From Streptomyces actuosus (lineage in GTDB: Bacteria > Actinomycetota > Actinomycetes > Streptomycetales > Streptomycetaceae), in assembly GCF_016921115.1 (NCBI RefSeq), contig NZ_JAFFZS010000019.1, forward strand, positions 1 to 64,000: DNA of 64,000 nt, written 5' to 3'. Position 1 is the stretch's first letter. Every line of letters begins with the position of its first letter. The notes under the pieces were generated by a model, which was given only the letters and a program-made list of their open reading frames with translations, was not told the DNA's origin and ran no database searches. Made by a program: the position numbers and the translations under genes. Of this stretch, positions 27,432-36,032 are shown piece after piece.

Positions 27432-29561
27432 TCACGCGGGAACCGACGCCACCCCGGTCTCCAGGAACGTCTTGCCGTTCACCCGCTCGGAGACGCCCGC
27501 GCGATCCAGGTACGGCGTGATGCCGCCCAGGTGGAAGGGCCAGCCGGCGCCGGTGATGAGGCAGAGGTCGATGTCCTGCGCCTCGGCGACGACACCCTCG
27601 TCGAGCATGAGCCCGATCTCCTGGGCCACGGCGTCCAGGACGCGGTCGCGGACCTGCTCCTCGGTCAGGACGGTCTCGCCCTGCTTCAGCAGCGCGGCGA
27701 CCTCCGGGTCCAGCTCGGGCTTGCCGCTGTCGTAGACGTAGAAGCCGCGCTTGCCCGCCTCGACGACCGCCTTCAGGTTCGAGGAGACCTTGAAGCGGTC
27801 CGGGAACGCCCGGTTGAGCGTCTCGGAGACGTGCAGGCCGATCGCCGGGCCGACGAGCTCCAGCAGGACCAGCGGGGACATCGGCAGGCCCAGGGGCTCG
27901 ATCGCCTTCTCCGCCACCTCGACCGGTGTGCCCTCGTCGATGACGTCCTGGATCTCGCCCATGAAGCGGGTGAGGATGCGGTTCACGACGAACGCCGGGG
28001 CGTCCTTGACCAGAACCGCGGTCTTCTTCAGCTTCTTGGCGACGGCGAACGCGGTCGCCAGGGAGGCGTCGTCCGTCGTCTCGCCGCGGACGATCTCCAG
28101 CAGGGGAAGGATCGCCACGGGGTTGAAGAAGTGGAAGCCGACGACCCGCTCGGGGTGCTTCAGCTTCGACGCCATCTCCGTCACCGACAGGGAGGAGGTG
28201 TTCGTCGCCAGGATCGCGTGCGCGGGCGCGACCGCCTCGACCTCCGCGAACACCTTCTGCTTGACGCTCATCTCCTCGAACACGGCCTCGATCACGAAGT
28301 CCGCGTCCGCGAAGCCCTCGGCCTTGTCCAGGACACCGGTGACCAGCGCCTTCAGACGGTTGGCCTTGTCCTGGCCGACGCGGCCCTTGGCGAGCAGCTT
28401 GTCGATCTCGGCGTGGACGTAACCCACACCCTTGTCGACGCGCTCCTGGTCGATGTCCGTGAGGACGACCGGGACCTCCAGACGGCGCAGGAAGAGCAGG
28501 GCGAGCTGCGAGGCCATCAGGCCCGCGCCCACGACGCCCACCTTGGTCACCGGACGGGCCAGGTTCTTGTCCGGGGCGCCCGCGGGGCGCTTGCCGCGCT
28601 TCTGCACGAGGTTGAACGCGTAGATGCCGGCGCGCAGCTCGCCACCCATGATCAGGTCGGCGAGCGCCTTGTCCTCGGCGTCGAAGCCCTGCTCCAGGTC
28701 GCCGTTCTTGGCGGCGGCGATGATGTCGAGGGCGCGGTAGGCGGCCGGGGCCGCGCCGTGCACCTTGCCGTCGGCGACGAAGCGGCCCTTGGCGACGGCC
28801 TGGTCCCAGGCCTCACCGCGGTCGATCACCGGCCGCTCGACCACGACGTCGCCCTTGAGGACCTGTGCGGTCCAGATCAGCGACTGCTCCAGGAAGTCCG
28901 CACCCTCGAAGAGGGCGTCGGCGATGCCGAGTTCGAAGACCTGGCGGCCCTTGAGCTGCTTGTTCTGGTTGAGGCTGTTCTCGATGACGACCGAGACGGC
29001 CTTGTCGGCGCCGATCAGGTTCGGCAACAGGGTGCAGCCGCCCCAACCGGGGACGAGACCGAGGAACACCTCGGGCAGCGAGAACGCCGGGACGGCCTTC
29101 GACACCGTGCGGTAGGTGCAGTGCAGGCCGACCTCGACCCCGCCGCCCATGGCCGCGCCGTTGTAGTAGGCGAACGTCGGGACCGCGAGGCCCGAGAGCC
29201 GCTTGAACACGTCGTGGCCGCCCTTGCCGATGGCGTAGGCGTGGTCCCACTCCTTCAGCAGTTCGACGCCCTTGAGGTCGGCGCCGACGGCGAAGATGAA
29301 CGGCTTGCCGGTGATGCCGACGCCGACGATCGCGCCCTCGGAGGCCTCCTTCTCGACCTGGTCGACGGCGGCGTTCAGGTTCGCCAGCGACTGGGGGCCG
29401 AAGGTGGTCGGCTTGGTGTGGTCGTGGCCGTTGTCCAGGGTGATCAGGGCGAAGCGCCCGGCACCCAGCGGCAGGTCGAAGTGGCGTACGTGCGCCTGCG
29501 TGACGACCTCGTCCGGGAAGAGCTCGGCCGCGCCCTTCAGGAGTTCAGCGGTGGTGCTCAC
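27432..29561 (-). CDS. fadB: Fatty-acid oxidation multifunctional protein, FadB-type
   Basis: A 709-residue enzyme that hydrates trans-2-enoyl-CoA and then oxidises the 3-hydroxyacyl-CoA in beta-oxidation. N-terminal crotonase domain (about 25-250): both catalytic acids are visible, Glu143 (GGGVEVG) and Glu164 (SLPEVFLGLVPGWGG). The 3-hydroxyacyl-CoA dehydrogenase domain starts at the NAD motif VGVVGAGLMAS (341-351), with catalytic His477 in HFFNP and Glu489. The C-terminal helical dehydrogenase part is complete. The GTG at 29561 overlaps the thiolase stop by four bases, so the pair is translationally coupled, thiolase first. Confidence 0.95.
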   Translation of the reverse strand: MSTTAELLKGAAELFPDEVVTQAHVRHFDLPLGAGRFALITLDNGHDHTKPTTFGPQSLANLNAAVDQVEKEASEGAIVGVGITGKPFIFAVGADLKGVELLKEWDHAYAIGKGGHDVFKRLSGLAVPTFAYYNGAAMGGGVEVGLHCTYRTVSKAVPAFSLPEVFLGLVPGWGGCTLLPNLIGADKAVSVVIENSLNQNKQLKGRQVFELGIADALFEGADFLEQSLIWTAQVLKGDVVVERPVIDRGEAWDQAVAKGRFVADGKVHGAAPAAYRALDIIAAAKNGDLEQGFDAEDKALADLIMGGELRAGIYAFNLVQKRGKRPAGAPDKNLARPVTKVGVVGAGLMASQLALLFLRRLEVPVVLTDIDQERVDKGVGYVHAEIDKLLAKGRVGQDKANRLKALVTGVLDKAEGFADADFVIEAVFEEMSVKQKVFAEVEAVAPAHAILATNTSSLSVTEMASKLKHPERVVGFHFFNPVAILPLLEIVRGETTDDASLATAFAVAKKLKKTAVLVKDAPAFVVNRILTRFMGEIQDVIDEGTPVEVAEKAIEPLGLPMSPLVLLELVGPAIGLHVSETLNRAFPDRFKVSSNLKAVVEAGKRGFYVYDSGKPELDPEVAALLKQGETVLTEEQVRDRVLDAVAQEIGLMLDEGVVAEAQDIDLCLITGAGWPFHLGGITPYLDRAGVSERVNGKTFLETGVASVPA

Positions 29562-30778
29562 TTGTCGCCTCCGTCGAAGTACGGGTTCTCCCAGATGACC
29601 GTCGCGCCCATGCCGAAGCCGACGCACATGGTGGTCAGGCCGTAGCGGACGTGCGGCTGCTCCTCGAACTGGCGGGCCAGCTGCGTCATCAGCCGGACGC
29701 CGGACGAGGCCAGCGGGTGGCCGAACGCGATGGCGCCGCCGTACTGGTTGACGCGCGCGTCGTCGTCGGCGATGCCGTAGTGGTCGAGGAGGGCCAGGAC
29801 CTGGACGGCGAAGGCCTCGTTGATCTCGAACAGGCCGATGTCGGAGATGGACAGGCCCGCCTTGGCGAGGGCCTTCTCCGTCGCCGGGATCGGGCCGTAG
29901 CCCATGACCTCCGGCTCCACGCCGGCGAAGGCGTAGGCGACCAGGCGCATCTTGACCGGCAGCCCGTGCTCGCGGGCGAAGTCCTCGCTCGCGATGATCG
30001 AGGCGGTGGCGCCGTCGTTCAGGCCGGCCGCGTTGCCCGCGGTGACCCTGCCGTGCACACGGAACGGGGTCTTCAGACCCTGCAGGTTCTCCAGGGTGGT
30101 GCCCGGGCGCATCGGCTCGTCCGCCGTGACCAGGCCCCAGCCCGTCTCGCCGGCCTCCGGGTTGGTGCGGCGCACCGAGATCGGCACCAGGTCCTGCTGG
30201 ATCTGGCCGCCCGCGTAGGCCTTGGCGGCCTTCTCCTGCGAGCGCACCGCGTACTCGTCGGCACGCAGCTTGGTGATGTGCGGGTAGCGGTCGTGCAGGT
30301 TCTCGGCGGTCATGCCCATGAACAGCGCCGACTCGTCGACCAGCTTCTCGGAGACGAAGCGCGGGTTCGGGTCCACGCCCTCGCCCATCGGGTGGCGGCC
30401 CATGTGCTCCACACCACCGGCGATGACGGCGTCGTAGGCGCCGAAGGCGATGGAGCCCGCCGTCGTCGTCACGGCCGTCAGGGCGCCGGCGCACATGCGG
30501 TCGATGGAGTAGCCGGGGACCGACTGAGGGAGCCCGGCGAGGATGCCGGCCGTGCGCCCCAGCGTCAGGCCCTGGTCGCCGATCTGCGTGGTCGCGGCGA
30601 TGGCGACCTCGTCGATCTTCTTGGGGTCGAGCCCGGGGTTGCGGCGCAGCAGCTCCCGGATCGCCTTCACGACGAGGTCGTCGGCGCGGGTCTCGTGGTA
30701 GATGCCCTTCGGGCCCGCCTTGCCGAACGGGGTGCGGACGCCGTCGACGAAGACGACGTCCCTGACGGTACGAGGCAC
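29558..30778 (-). CDS. fadA: Acetyl-CoA acyltransferase (3-ketoacyl-CoA thiolase)
   Basis: A 406-residue thiolase that cleaves 3-ketoacyl-CoA with CoA in the last step of beta-oxidation. The catalytic set is complete: nucleophilic Cys96 (DRMCAGAL), Asn320 (INEAFAVQ), His354 (FGHPLASSG) and Cys385 (TMCVGFGMG). The GTG at 30778 is chosen since GGAGGAGA lies seven bases upstream; an upstream in-frame start at 30820 lies in the operator region. It is the first gene of a two-gene operon with fadB and partners with it in the trifunctional complex. A palindrome and a TACTC/GGGTA dyad lie in the promoter. Confidence 0.95.
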   Translation of the reverse strand: MPRTVRDVVFVDGVRTPFGKAGPKGIYHETRADDLVVKAIRELLRRNPGLDPKKIDEVAIAATTQIGDQGLTLGRTAGILAGLPQSVPGYSIDRMCAGALTAVTTTAGSIAFGAYDAVIAGGVEHMGRHPMGEGVDPNPRFVSEKLVDESALFMGMTAENLHDRYPHITKLRADEYAVRSQEKAAKAYAGGQIQQDLVPISVRRTNPEAGETGWGLVTADEPMRPGTTLENLQGLKTPFRVHGRVTAGNAAGLNDGATASIIASEDFAREHGLPVKMRLVAYAFAGVEPEVMGYGPIPATEKALAKAGLSISDIGLFEINEAFAVQVLALLDHYGIADDDARVNQYGGAIAFGHPLASSGVRLMTQLARQFEEQPHVRYGLTTMCVGFGMGATVIWENPYFDGGDK

Positions 30779-30822
30779 GATGGCTCTCCTCCAGGGTGCG
30801 GGATGGCACTGCCGCGGCACGC

Positions 30823-30862
30823 TGAGCGTGCGCTCAGGCCCATGCTACTCATGGGTAATGTT
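30823..30862. promoter_or_regulatory. Operator candidates of the fad operon
   Basis: TGAGCGTGCGCTCA (30823-30836) is an inverted repeat with 6-bp arms. Close upstream, around 30845-30858, CTACTCATGGGTAATG holds an imperfect TACTC/GGGTA dyad. Beta-oxidation operons in actinobacteria are commonly controlled by TetR- or GntR-type repressors that sense acyl-CoA; none is encoded here. Confidence 0.45.
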
Positions 30863-30956
30863 GCTGCCCAGTCCCGGAGGCTCAAGCGGCGAAGGTCACA
30901 CTGTTTGGCGGAGCCGACGGTGTTCCCGTCGGGGCGGAGCCGGCCCCGCCGCGGTC

Positions 30957-30990
30957 GCCGCCACCGGCACGGCCGCGGGCCGGTGGCGGC
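30957..30990. terminator. Strong hairpin downstream of RNase D
   Basis: GCCGCCACCGGC (30957-30968) and GCCGGTGGCGGC (30979-30990) form a perfect 12-bp stem. A smaller stem, CCGACGG/CCGTCGG, lies at 30914-30932. They could stop minus-strand RNase D transcripts before the fad promoter, although the distance from the stop (about 430 bases) is large. Confidence 0.45.
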
Positions 30991-31417
30991 CGGCAGGCGG
31001 GGGCGACGGCGTCCGTCGCTCCTGCCGACGGGGTCGCCGTCCGTGCCGCCTCCGGCGCCACGGCTCCGCCTCCTGTTCCCTTCCCCGTTCGCCGCCCGCT
31101 CGCGCAGGATCTTGGCGTGATTTCGACGCTCCTGTCCCTCTTTCCGGGGCCGTTCGGCCGGTGGAAGAGGGCTCGGCCCGGGGCTCGGCGTGCGAATCGG
31201 GGCGACGCCAGGAGGTCGGCGGGCGCCGGGAGGGACCCGGAGTGCGGCTCCAGGGGTGTGTCGCCCAGCGGTGCCCGTCCCGGCGCCGCGAGGCCGATCG
31301 CTGCCGCCGATGCGCGCCCGCCGCCCGCCGGTCGCCCGGGCCCGGAGCGCGCCGCAGCCGCCCCGTACGACCGGGGGCGGGTGCCGACCGGTGGTCGCCG
31401 CCCGCCCCGGTGGACGG

Positions 31418-32698
31418 CTACGCGGACAGCGCGCCGACCAGGACCGGTGTGGCGAGTTCGACCTGCCAGGGGCGCGCCCCGTACCCGGCGAGCGCGGCCC
31501 GCACCGACTCCGCGTCGACCGACTTCGGCGGCTCCCAGCAGATCCTGCGCACCGTGTCCGGCGCGACGAGGTTCTCCTGCGGCAGGTTCAGCTGCTCGGC
31601 CAGCGCGGTCACCCCGGCCCGTGCTGCGGACAGCCGCTGCGCTGCGGCGGGGTCCTTGTCCGCCCAGGCCCGAGGCGGGGGCGGACCGAGTACCGGCTGC
31701 CCCTGCTGCGGCAACTCCGACTCGGGAAGCGACTTGGCCCGGTCGACGGCCGCCTGCCACTGCTCCAGCTGTCGCCGCCCCATGCGGTGGCCGAAGCCGT
31801 TCAGCGCGGCGAGGGCGTGCACCTGGCCCGGCAGGGCGAGGGCCGCCTCCACGATCGCGGTGTCGGAGAGCACCTTGCCCGGCGACACGTCCCGTCGCTG
31901 GGCGATCCGGTCGCGGGTCTGCCACATCTCCCGGACGACGGCGAGCTGCCGCCGCCGCCGCACCTTGTGCATGCCGGACGTCCGCCGCCAGGGGTCCTTG
32001 CGCGGCTCGGGCGGCGGGGCCGAGGCGATCGCCTCGAACTCCTGCAGGGCCCACTCCAGCTTGCCCTGCCGGTCCAGGTCCTTCTCCAGCGCGTCGCGCA
32101 GGTCGACCAGCAGCTCGACGTCCAGGGTGGCGTAGCGCAGCCAGGGCTCGGGCAGCGGCCGGGTGGACCAGTCGACGGCGGAGTGGCCCTTCTCCAGGAC
32201 GAAGCCGAGCACGTTCTCGACCATGGCACCGAGGCCGACCCGCGGGAACCCGGCGAGCCGTCCGGCCAGCTCGGTGTCGAAGAGCCGCGTCGGGACCATG
32301 CCTATCTCGCGCAGGCACGGCAGGTCCTGCGTGGCGGCGTGGAGCACCCACTCGACACCGGACAGGGCCTGGCCCAGACCGGACAGGTCGGGGCAGCCGA
32401 CGGGGTCGATCAGTGCGCTGCCCGCGCCTTCGCGGCGCAGTTGCACGAGGTAGGCGCGCTGGCCGTACCGGTAGCCGGAGGCCCGCTCGGCGTCGACGGC
32501 CACAGGTCCGGTCCCGGCGGCGAACGCGGCGACGACCTCGGCGAGCGCGGCCTCGTCCGCGATCACGGGCGGGATGCCCTCGCGTGGGTCCAGCAGAGGA
32601 ATCGGCGCCCCTTCAGCAGAAGATCCGCCGTCGTCCGGAGGGGCGCCTCCGGTGGTTCGCAGTGAAGTGTCTGCTGCGGTGTTTTGGGCGTCGGTCAC
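31418..32698 (-). CDS. rnd: RNase D-like 3'-5' exonuclease with HRDC domain
   Basis: A 426-residue protein. The DEDDy exonuclease residues are in place: Asp69 and Glu71 (VAVDAERASG), Asp125 (AATQDLPCL), Tyr189 and Asp193 (YATLDVELL). An HRDC nucleic-acid-binding domain lies at about 245-325. RNase D trims the 3' ends of tRNA and other small RNAs. The C-terminal region (about 330-426), with a Trp-containing end, is typical of the actinobacterial form. The GTG start at 32698 is used with only a weak ribosome site; the first about 30 residues are low complexity. It is downstream of the response regulator but separated by a long palindrome. Confidence 0.92.
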   Translation of the reverse strand: MTDAQNTAADTSLRTTGGAPPDDGGSSAEGAPIPLLDPREGIPPVIADEAALAEVVAAFAAGTGPVAVDAERASGYRYGQRAYLVQLRREGAGSALIDPVGCPDLSGLGQALSGVEWVLHAATQDLPCLREIGMVPTRLFDTELAGRLAGFPRVGLGAMVENVLGFVLEKGHSAVDWSTRPLPEPWLRYATLDVELLVDLRDALEKDLDRQGKLEWALQEFEAIASAPPPEPRKDPWRRTSGMHKVRRRRQLAVVREMWQTRDRIAQRRDVSPGKVLSDTAIVEAALALPGQVHALAALNGFGHRMGRRQLEQWQAAVDRAKSLPESELPQQGQPVLGPPPPRAWADKDPAAAQRLSAARAGVTALAEQLNLPQENLVAPDTVRRICWEPPKSVDAESVRAALAGYGARPWQVELATPVLVGALSA

Positions 32699-32723
32699 AT
32701 GTCAAGGGTATCCATCCACGGAC

Positions 32724-32759
32724 AGCGCCCGTCGACGGAACGTTCCGTCGACGGGCGCT
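32724..32759. terminator. Perfect 36-base palindrome
   Basis: Bases 32724-32741 (AGCGCCCGTCGACGGAAC) are followed immediately by their exact reverse complement to 32759, giving 18-bp arms with no spacer. It is 26 bases upstream of the RNase D start and about 200 bases beyond the response regulator stop. It could terminate the upstream gene or bind a dimeric regulator of rnd. Confidence 0.65.
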
Positions 32760-32955
32760 CAGGGGTCGCAAACCAGTCAGCGCGGTGCCTGAAGCGGGTT
32801 CACGGGGGAGGGGGGTGACGCGGCCGGGAACAGCGGCCGATCCCGTTCACGTCAGTGAAGTCGCGGGTGGGGGTGGGGGGACAGGAGAGGGGGCGAGGGA
32901 GGCGGAAGGAGGTGGGAGGCGGTGGGGCTGGGACGGGAGCGGGCGGGTGGACGGC

Positions 32956-33618
32956 TCAGTGGATGATCCCGGTCCGCAGGGCCACCGCGACCATGCCGGC
33001 CCGGTCGCCGGTGCCGAGCTTGCGGGCGATGCGGGCGAGGTGGCTCTTGACGGTGAGCGCGGACAGGCCCATCGAGACGCCGATCGCCTTGTTCGACTGG
33101 CCCTCCGCCACCAGTCGCAGCACCTCCACCTCGCGGCCTGACAGCTCGCGGTAGCCGCCCGGGTGGCTCGGGGCACCCGGGGGGCGGCGGTGCATGCGTG
33201 CGGCGGCGGCGCCGATGGGGGCCGCACCGGGCCGGGTGGGGAGCCCGACGTTGGTGCGGGTGCCGGTGACGACGTAGCCCTTGACGCCGCCCGCGAGGGC
33301 GTTGCGCACGGCGCCGATGTCGTCGGCGGCCGACAGGGCGAGCCCGTTGGGCCAGCCCGCGGCGCGGGTCTCCGACAGCAGGGTCAGGCCGGAGCCGTCG
33401 GGCAGGTGGACGTCGGCGACGCAGATGTCGCGCGGGTTGCCGATGCGGGGACGAGCCTCCGCGATGGACGAGGCCTCGATGACGTCGCGCACACCGAGCG
33501 CCCACAGGTGGCGGGTGACGGTGGAGCGGACGCGCGGGTCGGCGACGACGACCATGGCGGTGGGCTTGTTCGGGCGGTAGGCGACCAGGCTTGAGGGCTG
33601 CTCGAGGAGAACGGACAC
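32956..33618 (-). CDS. Orphan LuxR-type response regulator
   Basis: A 220-residue protein with an N-terminal receiver (about 20-120) and a C-terminal LuxR/NarL HTH (about 155-216: LSGREVEVLRLVAEGQSNKAI, with VKSHLARIARKLG). The phosphoacceptor is likely Asp69 (CVADVHLPDGSG) and Lys113 is present (GVKGYV). The N-terminal acidic pair is reduced to one residue (VVVADP, Asp27), so Mg binding and phosphorylation may be weak. No kinase gene is adjacent. The GTG at 33618 has AGGAGG just upstream. It is conserved at this place beside hemE/DUF3000 in Streptomyces, from memory. Target genes are unknown. Confidence 0.88.
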   Translation of the reverse strand: MSVLLEQPSSLVAYRPNKPTAMVVVADPRVRSTVTRHLWALGVRDVIEASSIAEARPRIGNPRDICVADVHLPDGSGLTLLSETRAAGWPNGLALSAADDIGAVRNALAGGVKGYVVTGTRTNVGLPTRPGAAPIGAAAARMHRRPPGAPSHPGGYRELSGREVEVLRLVAEGQSNKAIGVSMGLSALTVKSHLARIARKLGTGDRAGMVAVALRTGIIH

Positions 33619-33858
33619 CAGGCCTCCTGGGGTGCGGGATTGGGGACGAACCCTGCTTTCAAGGTCACAGTCGTCTTCGGCACCGACCCCGGTGGGCTTT
33701 AGAGAATGATCACGATCTAGTGAGTAACAATCCGTGCAATTCGGACATGCGCTCGATCATCCGAAGATCGAATCGGATCGGTCGGGCGCGATCGGGCCCG
33801 TTTGGGTGGCGAGGCAAGTCGCAAAGTGTCCGTATCGACAAAGAGATGCCCAAGACGA

Positions 33859-33878
33859 GCCCGTAAAGGATTACGGGC
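33859..33878 (-). terminator. Terminator of the DUF3000 gene
   Basis: GCCCGTAA and TTACGGGC form a perfect 8-bp stem with an AGGA loop, starting 29 bases past the stop codon on the minus strand. Confidence 0.65.
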
Positions 33879-33906
33879 CGGATACGTGGTGCCCGGGTGG
33901 CCGGGC

Positions 33907-34581
33907 TCAGCGCGACTCGGGCCCCCGCCGTTGCGGCAGGGTGACCACCGAGGCGTCGCCCGGCCCGGCCGGCGGCAGACCGGCGATCTGGGCCAGCAGA
34001 TCGCACCAGGCCGCCAGATGGGCCGCCGTGTCCGGGACATCGCCCAGCCCCTCGCGCGGGGTCCAGGAGGCACGGATCTCGATCTGCGAGGCCGCGGGGC
34101 GCGCGGCGAGCCCGCCGAAGTAGTGGGAGCTCGCGCGCGTGACCGTGCCGCTCGGCTCGCCGTAGGTCAGGCCGCGCGCCTGCAGCGCCCCCGTCAGCCA
34201 GGACCAGCACACCTCCGGAAGCAGCGGATCGGCGGCCATCTCCGCCTCCAGGTCCGCCCGCACCAGCGTCACCAGCCGGAAGGTGCCCCGCCAGGCGTCG
34301 TGCCCGGCCGGGTCGTGCAGCAGCACCAGCCGGCCGTCCGCCAGGTCCTGGTCGCCGTCGACGACCGCGGCCTCCAGCGCGTACGCGAACGGCGCGAGCC
34401 GTTGTGGCGCCCGTGTCGGCTCGACCTCGACCTGCGGGCGCAAGCGCGCGGTGCGCAGTGCGTCCACTGCGGCCCGGAACGGCGGTGGAACCGACCCGCC
34501 CCCCGATCCCTCCCCGCTGTTGTCCTTCGCCTCGTCCATTCCGCCCGTGCCGTCCGACAGTCGTTCCTGAGCCGCAGCCAT
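33907..34581 (-). CDS. DUF3000 family protein
   Basis: A 224-residue soluble protein of the actinobacterial DUF3000 family, typically encoded next to hemE and rnd. Recognisable blocks are PPPFRAAVDALRTARLRPQV, 'RLAPFAYALEAAVV', 'GRLVLLHDPAGHDAWRGTFR', 'CWSWLTGALQARG' and 'EIRASWTPREG'. No catalytic motif or known function. The ATG at 34581 has only a weak ribosome site, and Met15 (MDEAKDNS) is a possible alternative start. It is divergent from hemE with a 119-base shared promoter region. Confidence 0.85.
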   Translation of the reverse strand: MAAAQERLSDGTGGMDEAKDNSGEGSGGGSVPPPFRAAVDALRTARLRPQVEVEPTRAPQRLAPFAYALEAAVVDGDQDLADGRLVLLHDPAGHDAWRGTFRLVTLVRADLEAEMAADPLLPEVCWSWLTGALQARGLTYGEPSGTVTRASSHYFGGLAARPAASQIEIRASWTPREGLGDVPDTAAHLAAWCDLLAQIAGLPPAGPGDASVVTLPQRRGPESR

Positions 34582-34700
34582 GCGGGGAAGGTTAAGGGGA
34601 AGCGGGCCTTCGCGCAGGGCAAGACACCAGCCGACGGCCCACCGGGCGCGCGGGCGGACGCGGGAGCAGCGCCCCCCGGGGCCGTGCGAGACTTGCCGTC

Positions 34701-35768
34701 GTGAGTGCGAACGGAAGCCCCACGGGCCAGCAGCCGACAGTGACGTACGACAGCCCCTTCCTGAAGGCGTGCAGGCGTGAGCCCGTCCCGCACACCCCGG
34801 TGTGGTTCATGCGGCAGGCCGGGCGCTCCCTGCCCGAGTACCGCAAGGTGCGCGAGGGCATCCCGATGCTGGAGTCCTGCATGCGGCCGGAGCTGGTCAC
34901 CGAGATCACGCTGCAGCCGGTGCGCCGGCACGGCGTGGACGCGGCGATCTACTTCAGCGACATCGTCGTTCCGCTCAAGGCGATCGGCGTCGACCTCGAC
35001 ATCAAGCCCGGCGTCGGCCCGGTCGTCGAGCGCCCCATCCGCACCCGAGCCGACCTGGCCCGGCTGCGTGACCTCACCCCGGACGACGTCTCCTACGTCA
35101 CCGAGGCCATCGGCCTGCTCACCCGCGAACTCGGCAGCACCCCGCTCATCGGCTTCGCCGGCGCGCCGTTCACCCTCGCGAGCTACCTCGTCGAGGGCGG
35201 TCCGTCCCGGACGTACGAGAACGCCAAGGCGATGATGTACGGCGACCCCGAGCTGTGGGCCGACCTGCTGGACCGCCTCGCCGACATCACGGCCGCCTTC
35301 CTGAAGGTGCAGATCGAGGCCGGCGCCTCCGCGATCCAGCTCTTCGACTCCTGGGCGGGCGCCCTCGCCCCCGTCGACTACCGCCGCTCGGTGATGGCCG
35401 CCTCCGCCAAGGTCTTCCGCGCCGTGGAGCACTACGGCGTCCCGCGCATCCACTTCGGCGTCGGCACCGGCGAACTGCTCGGCCTCATGGGCGAGGCGGG
35501 CGCCGACGTCGTCGGCGTCGACTGGCGCGTCCCCCTCGACGAGGCCGCCCGCCGCGTCGGCCCCGGCAAGGCGCTCCAGGGCAACCTGGACCCGACGGTG
35601 CTCTTCGCCCCGCGGGAGGCCGTCGAGGCCAAGACCCGCGAGGTCCTTCGGACGGCCGCCGGCCTGGAGGGCCACATCTTCAACCTCGGCCACGGTGTGA
35701 TGCCGTCCACCGACCCCGACGCCCTCACCCGGCTCGTGGAGGACGTCCACGCCCGCACCGCGCACTGA
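34701..35768 (+). CDS. hemE: Uroporphyrinogen decarboxylase
   Basis: The 355-residue enzyme removes four carboxyl groups from uroporphyrinogen III to give coproporphyrinogen III. Motifs: PVWFMRQAGR (residues 33-42, substrate-binding Arg), catalytic Asp87 in AIYFSDIVVP, GFAGAPFTLASY and 'NLGHGVMPSTDP' near the end. Length and motifs are normal. The GTG at 34701 lacks an obvious strong ribosome site. Downstream heme steps (hemY, hemQ) lie 23 kb away in this window, and together they fit the coproporphyrin-dependent route. Confidence 0.97.
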   Translation: MSANGSPTGQQPTVTYDSPFLKACRREPVPHTPVWFMRQAGRSLPEYRKVREGIPMLESCMRPELVTEITLQPVRRHGVDAAIYFSDIVVPLKAIGVDLDIKPGVGPVVERPIRTRADLARLRDLTPDDVSYVTEAIGLLTRELGSTPLIGFAGAPFTLASYLVEGGPSRTYENAKAMMYGDPELWADLLDRLADITAAFLKVQIEAGASAIQLFDSWAGALAPVDYRRSVMAASAKVFRAVEHYGVPRIHFGVGTGELLGLMGEAGADVVGVDWRVPLDEAARRVGPGKALQGNLDPTVLFAPREAVEAKTREVLRTAAGLEGHIFNLGHGVMPSTDPDALTRLVEDVHARTAH

Positions 35769-35777
35769 GGCACGGCA

Positions 35778-35825
35778 CCGGGCCCCCGAGCCCGCCGGAA
35801 GACACCGGCAGGGCGCGGGGCCCGG
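35778..35825 (+). terminator. Terminator after hemE
   Basis: CCGGGCCCC (35778-35786) pairs with GGGGCCCGG (35817-35825), and the loop contains its own GCCGG/CCGGC hairpin. It begins 10 bases past the stop. Confidence 0.7.
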
Positions 35826-35964
35826 GCGGTGTCGAGCCCCGCGCGTCCGGTCACGGTGAGGACAGGTCGTCGGCGTGGCCGATGGCCTGTGAGCGTTCCG
35901 TGTGGAGGACGACGTCGTCGGGGCCGGACCCGTCCGGCCTCCGCGCGCGGGCCGTCCGCACACC

Positions 35965-36017
35965 GGTGAGGGGCGCGGCGGGGACCGCTGCACGCGCCCC
36001 CTGCCACGCCCCTCACC
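35965..36017 (-). terminator. Terminator of the DNRLRE/FG-GAP gene
   Basis: GGTGAGGGGCG (35965-35975) and CGCCCCTCACC (36007-36017) form a perfect 11-bp stem just beyond the stop of the minus-strand gene. Confidence 0.65.
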
Positions 36018-36032
36018 CGGCTCGGCGCCGGA

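Larger units (their letters stand above)
30779..31417. other. 639-base gap upstream of the fad operon
   Basis: No gene is supported. The gap holds the fad promoter and operator candidates (30823-30862) and hairpins at 30914-30932 and 30957-30990. The rest (31000-31417) is GC-rich sequence downstream of RNase D with no clear feature. Confidence 0.5.

Noticed and set aside
30882..32351. Long minus-strand frame overlapping RNase D
   Set aside because: It reads RNase D in a shifted frame; the real frame has all DEDDy residues.
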